Assembly (NCBI GenBank): GCA_021202575.1 | Contig: JAJQCU010000149.1 | Location: forward strand, 601 to 7,011 | DNA length: 6,411 nucleotides | DNA from: Lachnospiraceae bacterium | GTDB lineage: Bacteria; Bacillota; Clostridia; Lachnospirales; Lachnospiraceae | Reading direction: 5' to 3' | Part shown: positions 1 through 5,011 of the stretch, one piece after another | Layout of the letters: each line of letters opens with the position of its first letter | Position numbering within the stretch: position 1 is the first letter of the stretch | Position numbers and translations under genes: made by a program | The notes under the pieces: generated by a model | The model's input: only the letters and a program-made list of their open reading frames with translations | Database searches by the model: none | What the model was told of the DNA's origin: nothing

Positions 1-2
1 TG

Positions 3-101
3 AGTAGAAAAATTTAGAATCGCATCCGACAGTTAAAGAAAATCCGGAGAAACAAGCGAAAGGCGGAGACGCTGCGAGTCCTTGATGAGAGTATAGAGAA
101 A
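3..101 (+). pseudogene. cas1: Upstream in-frame cas1 remnant interrupted by an amber stop
   Basis: This stretch is in the same frame as the Cas1 catalytic domain that follows. It reads S-R-K-I, then TAG (15-17), then an open run beginning N-R-I-R-Q-L-K-K and rich in Lys/Arg, with no further stop before the ATG at 102. Cas1 proteins typically carry a K-[I/L]-x-N-Q-like motif followed by a basic helix at this point, between the N-terminal beta domain and the catalytic helical domain. The TAG sits exactly at the variable x of that motif. A single C-to-T change from CAG (Gln) would create it. The rest of the N-terminal half lies outside the window, so I cannot tell a pseudogene from a split gene or a sequencing error. 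No ATG, GTG or TTG start occurs in frame between 18 and 101. Confidence 0.6.
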
Positions 102-689
102 ATGGAAGAGCAACTTGTCAAGATTCAAAAACTTTGCGGCAAGGATATGGATACGGTGCGGGCGACACTGCAGGGATATGAAGGAAACGCGGGGAAGGCT
201 TATTTCGAGGCCGTATCCTATTTGCTGCCGGAGGAGATGCAATTTACAAAACGCCAGAGAAACGCGGATGATATTTATAACTCTGTACTGAATTATCTGT
301 ATGGTATTTTGTATGCCAAGATCAAAAAGATGGCATACAAGTGTCGTCTGGATCCTTATATTGGGATCATGCATGTGGATTCTTACAATAAGCCAACGTT
401 TGTGTATGATTTTATTGAGGGGCAGCGTATTTTTTGCGAGGAACTGGCTTTTGAGATCTGTAGTCATTCTGAAATTACCTGGGATGACGTTGAGGAGAGA
501 ACGCCACAGGGATTACGCTTCTCTGATGCGGCAAAGAAACGGTTAATCTCGGAGTTCTATGCTGCGTTAAATGAAACCTGTTATTTTAAAAAGAAACAGG
601 TTACGGTGGAACGGCGGATGTATTTGGAAATGCTCGAAGTAGCACAGAAAATCGGCGGAATGGATATGGAAATACCGGCTGCGGGATAA
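102..689 (+). CDS. cas1: CRISPR-associated endonuclease/integrase Cas1, C-terminal catalytic domain (N-terminally truncated as read)
   Basis: Cas1 is the metal-dependent integrase that, with Cas2, inserts new spacers into the CRISPR array. The 195 residues match the all-helical catalytic half of Cas1. Visible are Y-E-G-N-A with the metal-binding Glu at E27, followed by A-Y-F and an L-L-P-E-E segment. Next comes the N-Y-L-Y-G-I-L-Y helix (64-71), then D-P-Y-I-G-I-M-H-V-D with the catalytic His at H91, and V-Y-D-F-I-E with D103 and E106 as the third metal site. All family catalytic positions are therefore present. Full-length Cas1 is usually about 300-340 residues, so the N-terminal beta domain that dimerises and contacts Cas2 is missing from this frame because of the TAG at 15-17. 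The ATG at 102 has only a weak purine-rich ribosome site (near 84-91), so a real start there is doubtful. It ends in TAA, 93 bases before the CARF gene. No cas2 follows it. Family identity is nearly certain; activity of the truncated form is not. Confidence 0.9.
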   Translation: MEEQLVKIQKLCGKDMDTVRATLQGYEGNAGKAYFEAVSYLLPEEMQFTKRQRNADDIYNSVLNYLYGILYAKIKKMAYKCRLDPYIGIMHVDSYNKPTFVYDFIEGQRIFCEELAFEICSHSEITWDDVEERTPQGLRFSDAAKKRLISEFYAALNETCYFKKKQVTVERRMYLEMLEVAQKIGGMDMEIPAAG

Positions 690-734
690 AGGCCGATTGA
701 AGTAATAAGGGCGGCAGTGGAGGGTAAGGAGTAG

Positions 735-762
735 CGGCTCTGAGCAGAGAAACTCAGGGCTG
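735..762 (+). other. Imperfect hairpin in the cas1-CARF gap
   Basis: Bases 735-744 (CGGCTCTGAG) can pair with 753-762 (CTCAGGGCTG). This gives a 10-pair stem with two G-U wobbles around the 8-base loop CAGAGAAA. No T-run follows, so it is not a standard intrinsic terminator. It ends just upstream of the ribosome site at 768-773. It could influence mRNA processing or translation of the downstream operon, or be chance. No convincing -35/-10 promoter pair was seen in the 690-782 gap. Confidence 0.35.
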
Positions 763-767
763 GATGG

Positions 768-773
768 AAGGAG
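768..773 (+). promoter_or_regulatory. Ribosome binding site of the CARF gene
   Basis: AAGGAG lies 9 bases before the ATG at 783 and is followed by further purine-rich sequence. It supports 783 as the start and shows that the downstream block can be translated independently of cas1. Confidence 0.75.
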
Positions 774-782
774 AGAGGGAAT

Positions 783-1394
783 ATGGTAAAAACATATATC
801 ACGGCTATTTCATTACAGGGAAGGGGCGATCTGGAAAAGGGAGTATATCAGCCGGAAGGATTTACGCTGGAGCATAACCGCGCGGTTTCCTTTCCGATCA
901 TTCCGGTGATCGCGGAATATTCTCCGGAAGGGAATCATGCAAGAGTGATTGCTATTCGCGCGGAAAATCAGGACACGAGGGACAATTATGATGCCTTTCT
1001 GGAGCAATTGTCTGAGATTGGTGTCACGAAAGAACAGGTGACAGTAATTTCGGTCAGGGAAGACCAGGGCAGAAATGTGGGACTAACGACCTTGATGAAA
1101 ATTCTGGACGCTATTGAGGATGATTCAATCGTGTACGCGGTTATCACATTTGGAACGAAGCCGATGGCGATGTATATATTGTATGCCGCTATTTTTGTAG
1201 AGAAATTAAAGGACGCCGAGGTAGATGGAATTTATTATGGAGAGGTACCGAGGGTCGCGTCAAAAATAGACTGGAACCGCGCGAAGCTTTATGACCTTAC
1301 CGTTTTGAAAACGCTGGGAGATGTGATTGAAGAGATGAAAAATCTTGAAATTACAGATATCCGGGGAACCTTGCAGAAATTGATCGATATGTGA
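783..1394 (+). CDS. Stand-alone CARF-domain protein (TM1812/Csx1-like sensor domain)
   Basis: CARF domains bind the cyclic oligoadenylate second messengers made by Cas10 in type III systems. The 203 residues look like one CARF fold. There is an N-terminal strand region, a beta-strand A-R-V-I-A-I-R-A near 53-60, and the ligand-site loop I-T-F-G-T-K-P-M-A-M (121-130), which is intermediate between the T-H-G-[FT]-R of TM1812-type and the T-G-G-T-K of Csm6-type CARFs. It also has the strand and turn G-I-Y-Y-G-E-V (149-155) and a closing D-L-T-V-L-K-T-L segment (171-178), as in TM1812-family proteins. The chain ends about 25 residues later, so there is no HEPN ribonuclease, no R-x4-6-H motif and no other effector domain. 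It could be a ring nuclease that degrades the messenger, or a sensor acting through a partner. Its last codons overlap the start of the sigma-like gene by 4 bases, which suggests the two proteins are made together. CARF assignment is fairly firm; its output is unknown. Confidence 0.8.
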   Translation: MVKTYITAISLQGRGDLEKGVYQPEGFTLEHNRAVSFPIIPVIAEYSPEGNHARVIAIRAENQDTRDNYDAFLEQLSEIGVTKEQVTVISVREDQGRNVGLTTLMKILDAIEDDSIVYAVITFGTKPMAMYILYAAIFVEKLKDAEVDGIYYGEVPRVASKIDWNRAKLYDLTVLKTLGDVIEEMKNLEITDIRGTLQKLIDM

Positions 1395-2848
1395 GATACA
1401 GGAATATGGGAAAAGAAAAAAGGAAAGATGGGCAGGCTGCTCAGAATACGGAAAATTTTGAATGTAAATATCAAGTGATACTGGGTAAATTGAAACAAAT
1501 GCCCAGAGAAAATCAGAAACTAGGGGAAGATTCTGTTCGCTGGCGTTGGTTTCGGCAACAGCCGGACTATGAAATTATGGCAATGGATCTTTTTGGATGC
1601 ATTAGCCCTTCTGCGCGTCAACGCCTGGATAAATTGAAAAATGGTGGGGAATCTGTTCCTCCAAAAACTGAAAATGTGGAAGAAAATTCAGTTGGCATGG
1701 AGGAGAAGCATAAAAAAAGGAATAATGCATATAAGGAAAATGCGTGGCCTGAGAGGAACCCCAATATTGATTTGGGCATAGCCGATTTTAAAACTAAGAA
1801 ATATGATGCTGATCATGTTATTTTTATGGAGGCGCTGAGAGAGTGTGTGAATAATTACAGCGGGATAAGTAAAGAAGGAAAAGAATATACATTTACGCAA
1901 TCTGTCATTAACAGGTATAAACAGCTTGCGGGTATTGCTGCTTCTGAAAGATATATTCAAAAGGAAGGTATAACCGTGCAGACAAAGGCTGCAAATATGC
2001 CTGTGTTACTGGAGCTGGTTAAAAATACAGAGAGAGTAATTGCGGCTCGCGGAAATGAGTTTGACAGTGCTCTGGAGGAGAGCTTGAATACAGGCAAAGG
2101 TAAACATAAATATACAAAGGAGGTAATCCGGGATGCCAGATTTTTGACTGAGAACCTGAATATTGTCAGTATAGATTCTATTCGTGGCGATGAAGATGGC
2201 GTCAGCATGGAGGAATTAATCTCTGGAGGAGGGGATCCAGCTGAAAGGTTTGATGAGGGCGATGACAGAATGGATGCGCTTGGCTGCCTGGGAAAGCAAT
2301 GGGACACGGTGGTTGCCGCTACTTATAAGACGGATCGCAATTTGCTGAAGGCATTTTTGTCCAGAGATGTTTTGGTGGAATTGAAGCTCCGCAGACTGAG
2401 CCCGGATGAACTGTCGCAACTTAAGCGGGATAAGAGCGCGGATTATATAAAAGAACTGGAACCATTGTGCAGAAAATGGTGCCCGACCAGAAATGATTGT
2501 CAGCTCAGTCAGAGTTATGGATGTTACATAAGGTGGGGACGTTTGGACAGGACAGAACCTCCGGGAGACTGGGAGGTTTATCAAATCCTGAACCGTGACG
2601 GAGAAATTCTTTATGTCAACATATTGAATAACGATTATGTGCAGTATGCTTACGAGCTGCTTCCGGAAGGAATGTATGATCTTTATGCCAATTCATTAAA
2701 GAATTTTGGCCGGGGAGAAAATTCTTTCGAGTTTACTGATACGGTCATGGCGACAGCGCTAGGACTTCGAAAAGATACGGTGTCAAGGGGAAGAAAAAAA
2801 TATGAGGGTGAAGTCAGAGCCTTTATAAGAGAACAGTTTTTAAAGTGA
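1391..2848 (+). CDS. Sigma-factor-like protein with four-cysteine cluster and C-terminal HTH (CRISPR-linked, unnamed)
   Basis: I do not recognise a named family, but parts resemble bacterial sigma-70 factors. Residues 144-180 resemble a region-2-like helical segment with F-T-Q-S-V-I-N-R-Y. Residues 241-287 carry T-E-N-L-N-I-V-S-I-D-S, then D-E-D-G-V-S-M-E-E-L-I and G-G-D-P-A-E-R-F-D-E. This is close to the vSLDa...deDg..lgdLi.D...dP.e layout between sigma regions 3 and 4. The C-terminus (447-485), F-T-D-T-V-M-A-T-A-L-G-L-R-K-D-T-V-S-R, reads as a region-4.2-like helix-turn-helix, followed by a basic helix. Between these lies a C-x3-C-x5-C-x7-C cluster (C360, C364, C370, C378), a possible metal site. 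The first 130 residues are polar, partly Lys/Glu/Asn-rich and probably disordered. The GTG at 1391 gives a GTGA overlap with the CARF stop. An ATG at 1406 is an alternative start. The gene is more AT-rich than its neighbours: 67 G/C in bases 1681-1860. A transcriptional role for the CRISPR signal is inference. Confidence 0.55.
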   Translation: MRYRNMGKEKRKDGQAAQNTENFECKYQVILGKLKQMPRENQKLGEDSVRWRWFRQQPDYEIMAMDLFGCISPSARQRLDKLKNGGESVPPKTENVEENSVGMEEKHKKRNNAYKENAWPERNPNIDLGIADFKTKKYDADHVIFMEALRECVNNYSGISKEGKEYTFTQSVINRYKQLAGIAASERYIQKEGITVQTKAANMPVLLELVKNTERVIAARGNEFDSALEESLNTGKGKHKYTKEVIRDARFLTENLNIVSIDSIRGDEDGVSMEELISGGGDPAERFDEGDDRMDALGCLGKQWDTVVAATYKTDRNLLKAFLSRDVLVELKLRRLSPDELSQLKRDKSADYIKELEPLCRKWCPTRNDCQLSQSYGCYIRWGRLDRTEPPGDWEVYQILNRDGEILYVNILNNDYVQYAYELLPEGMYDLYANSLKNFGRGENSFEFTDTVMATALGLRKDTVSRGRKKYEGEVRAFIREQFLK

Positions 2849-2858
2849 GAATCACGAC

Positions 2859-2864
2859 AGGAGG
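2859..2864 (+). promoter_or_regulatory. Ribosome binding site that sets the TTG start of cas10
   Basis: A perfect AGGAGG sits 9 bases before TTG at 2874. There is no suitable ATG or GTG in that frame nearby. The protein read from this TTG begins with the conserved N-terminal Cas10 segment, so TTG is the likely initiator. Confidence 0.85.
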
Positions 2865-2873
2865 AAGTAAAAA

Positions 2874-4445
2874 TTGGGATCCAATCTGGTTATTACAGAG
2901 GTGTCACAGAAACAGGCATACATATTTTCCAGTAACAGACTCAGAGATAATATCATCAATTCTGCAATTATCGCGTATGTCACCAGCAGCCAGTATTTTA
3001 AAGAAGCGGCCGGTTCTGTGTATACGGAAGAAAATGAGGTGTATTGCGGAGGAGGCCACGCGATACTGGAATTTGCGGATCATGAGACTGCGGTTAGATT
3101 TGTCCGGCTGATTACCGGGGATGCCCGATGCCGGTTCCCGGGGCTGGAATTGTTTGCGACGGTTCTTGAGTGTGAGGGGGAACCGACCGCCGAAAGCATC
3201 TATCGGTTGATTCAGAAGCTGGAGAAAAAGAAATCTGTCCGGCGTGCCTCGTTTGGCCAGGGAACATTTGGCGTGGAGGAGGTGGAAGCTGTCTCCAGAA
3301 AGGCTTCTGTCATCAGGGTGAATGGTTCTGAATATGAACCATATTCCCCGGATGACCAGGCGGATCGCGCATCCTATCCGGAAGGCTTTGAAAGAGCTTT
3401 TTCATTTGAGAATCTGGGCGGCAGTAAAGGAGAATCCAATTTTATCGCGGTGGTTCACATTGATGGAAATGCTATGGGAAAGCGTGTGGAGGAACTGCGT
3501 GAGACACATGGCGCTGAACCCTGGCAGCAGTACAGGAAGACACTGAAGGAATTTAGTGAGGCGATTGCGACCGATTTTCGGGATACTTTCCGGGAAATGT
3601 GCGAAAGGATTGCGGATCAGATCGAAGAAGGAAAGATCGGGGATCTGGAGCTTACTGTTGCGAAGAATGGGATGTATTATTTTCCGGTTCGACGTGTAAT
3701 AACCGAAGGTGATGATATCTGCTTTGTGACAGAGGGGCGTATCGGAATAGAGTGTGCCCGTATTTTCATGGAGTTGCTGAGCGCTAAGGAAAACCACGTT
3801 GACGGAAAGAATTATGCTGCCTGCGCGGGCGTAGCGATTGTACACCAGAAATATCCGTTCTACAGGGCGTATGAATTGGCGGAAGAACTATGTTCTAATG
3901 CGAAAAAGTTTGTGGCAAATTCCACGAAAAATATGGAGGGCACTGACTCGTCCATGATCTGTGCTATCGACTGGCATCTGGAATTTGGAGAGCTTGGGGA
4001 TAATATTGGGAATATCCGCGAAAGATATGAAACGACCGATTCAAGAAGACTGGAGATGAGGCCATATGTGGTCTGCGGACCGGACCATTATATGGAAAAG
4101 GAACATTGCCGCGATTATCAAAATTTCAGAAAAATCATCCGGGCTTTTGAGGACAGGAAAATAGATTACGCACGGGGAAAGATCAAGGAGTTGCGAACAT
4201 ATCTGCGGGAAGGAGAAACGGCGGCGCAGAATTACCTGAAAGCAAACCTGATTGATGATCTGATTCGCGACTGCTATATGGGAATATATCAGGAAGCGGA
4301 TCTTAGCAGAATCGGCACGGGGCAGAGGCAGAAGAGCGAGCTGTTTGTGACAACTGCCGATCAGGTGTCAAGATCGATTATGTTTGACGCTATCGAGGCG
4401 ATGGATACCTTTATTTCATTGGATGTACAGGAGGATGGGTTATGA
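2874..4445 (+). CDS. cas10: Cas10, type III CRISPR large subunit, HD-less, cyclase palm intact (EGDD variant)
   Basis: Cas10 is the large subunit of type III interference complexes and makes cyclic oligoadenylate when target RNA is bound. The 523 residues start with the segment Q-A-Y-I-F-S-S-N-R-L-R-D-N-I (14-27), typical of short Cas10 proteins. A first palm domain follows, with C-G-G-G-H-A-I-L-E-F (58-67). The second palm begins with V-V-H-I-D-G-N-A-M-G (193-202; D197 is a metal ligand). The active loop is I-T-E-G-D-D-I-C-F-V (276-285), where D280-D281 match the family G-G-D-D with the first Gly replaced by Glu278. Residues 317-346 (C-A-G-V-A-I-V-H-Q-K-Y-P and the next helix) are a conserved palm element, and a helical C-terminal domain follows. 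There is no N-terminal HD nuclease domain and no CxxC zinc ribbon. HD-less Cas10 with Csx10 is the usual subtype III-D arrangement. The start is TTG with a perfect AGGAGG, 25 bases after the sigma-like gene; the end overlaps the next gene by ATGA. Confidence 0.93.
   Translation: MGSNLVITEVSQKQAYIFSSNRLRDNIINSAIIAYVTSSQYFKEAAGSVYTEENEVYCGGGHAILEFADHETAVRFVRLITGDARCRFPGLELFATVLECEGEPTAESIYRLIQKLEKKKSVRRASFGQGTFGVEEVEAVSRKASVIRVNGSEYEPYSPDDQADRASYPEGFERAFSFENLGGSKGESNFIAVVHIDGNAMGKRVEELRETHGAEPWQQYRKTLKEFSEAIATDFRDTFREMCERIADQIEEGKIGDLELTVAKNGMYYFPVRRVITEGDDICFVTEGRIGIECARIFMELLSAKENHVDGKNYAACAGVAIVHQKYPFYRAYELAEELCSNAKKFVANSTKNMEGTDSSMICAIDWHLEFGELGDNIGNIRERYETTDSRRLEMRPYVVCGPDHYMEKEHCRDYQNFRKIIRAFEDRKIDYARGKIKELRTYLREGETAAQNYLKANLIDDLIRDCYMGIYQEADLSRIGTGQRQKSELFVTTADQVSRSIMFDAIEAMDTFISLDVQEDGL
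4429..4434 (+). promoter_or_regulatory. Ribosome binding site of the Csm3-like gene, inside cas10
   Basis: AGGAGG lies 7 bases before the ATG at 4442, within the last codons of cas10. It supports the 4-base overlapping start and strong, coupled translation of the backbone subunit. Confidence 0.8.
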
Positions 4446-5011
4446 GATCAACATTAAAGATGACACTTCTGTCAGATACAATCTTTGGAAACGGGGTAAG
4501 CATACCGGGAGGGGAGGATGTATCTGTCCTCTGCGATAAAGAAGGCTTCCCTTATTATAAAGGCGGCACTTTTAAGGGCATTTTCCGAGAGGAGATGGAA
4601 AATTTCGCGGCCTGGGTACCAGAAATGAACCTGAATGCAGACGAGAAACTTGGGAGTGCCGGAGATGACAGAGATCTTCCTGGGAAGCTTCGGTTTTATG
4701 ATTTTGTGATTCCTCAGAAGGTAAGGACGCGAGTAACAGAAAGCGTGCAGAATTCGGATGATGTACTGGATGCTTTTACATGTCTGCGCACATTTACCGC
4801 GTTAGATGAGGAAGGAGCCGCGCAGAAGAACACACTGCGGAGCGCCAGATGCGTCAAAGAGGGGATTACGCTTGTTGGAGCCGTAGAGCATGAAGAGAGT
4901 GATGCGGCGTGGATAGAAGAGGTGTTGGGACTGATCAAATACGTCGGCACCATGAGAAACCGTGGATTTGGCAAGGTTAGGATAGAGATTGTCGGAGGAA
5001 TGAAGGGATGA
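4442..5011 (+). CDS. Csm3-like Cas7-family RAMP backbone protein of a type III complex
   Basis: Cas7-family (Csm3-like) subunits line the CRISPR RNA and cut the bound target RNA. The 189 residues have the RAMP layout. They open with L-L-S-D-T-I-F-G-N-G (9-18), then G-E-D-V-S-V-L-C-D (24-32) and F-P-Y-Y-K-G-G-T-F-K-G (36-46), the counterpart of the P-x-x-P-G-S-S-L-K-G motif. G-K-L-R-F-Y-D-F-V (81-89) and L-R-T-F-T-A-L-D (115-122) follow. Near the C-terminus is the glycine-rich loop R-N-R-G-F-G-K-V (172-179). D26 and D32 are six residues apart, like D33 and D39 of Csm3 as I recall them, so D26 is the candidate catalytic Asp for target RNA cleavage. The length is slightly short for Csm3 (about 210-250). 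It overlaps cas10 upstream and the Csx10-like gene downstream, each by ATGA. Type III-D loci usually carry more than one Csm3-like gene, so further copies may lie beyond the window. Confidence 0.88.
   Translation: MRSTLKMTLLSDTIFGNGVSIPGGEDVSVLCDKEGFPYYKGGTFKGIFREEMENFAAWVPEMNLNADEKLGSAGDDRDLPGKLRFYDFVIPQKVRTRVTESVQNSDDVLDAFTCLRTFTALDEEGAAQKNTLRSARCVKEGITLVGAVEHEESDAAWIEEVLGLIKYVGTMRNRGFGKVRIEIVGGMKG

Noticed and set aside
15..17. Genome-wide TAG recoding to glutamine, as in some gut phages
   Set aside because: The other five genes read full length without any internal TAG, so a changed genetic code has no further support. A single mutation, readthrough or error is simpler.
102..689. Reverse transcriptase-Cas1 fusion
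   Set aside because: Such fusions occur in type III loci, but the window starts inside the Cas1 part, so nothing here supports or excludes it.
690..782. Sigma-70 promoter (TTGAAG near 698) for the CARF operon
   Set aside because: No acceptable -10 hexamer lies 16-18 bases downstream; the sequence there is G-rich.
783..1394. HEPN ribonuclease (Csm6/Csx1) effector
   Set aside because: The protein ends right after the CARF fold and has no R-x4-6-H motif.
2845..3111. Open frame of 88 codons overlapping the cas10 start
   Set aside because: It lies in another frame over a conserved Cas10 N-terminal domain, and its protein resembles nothing; it is a shadow.
3402..3845. 147-codon minus-strand open frame, and other minus-strand frames
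   Set aside because: It lies opposite the conserved Cas10 palm domain. None of the minus-strand frames has a recognisable domain or operon context; they are antisense shadows of the + strand genes.
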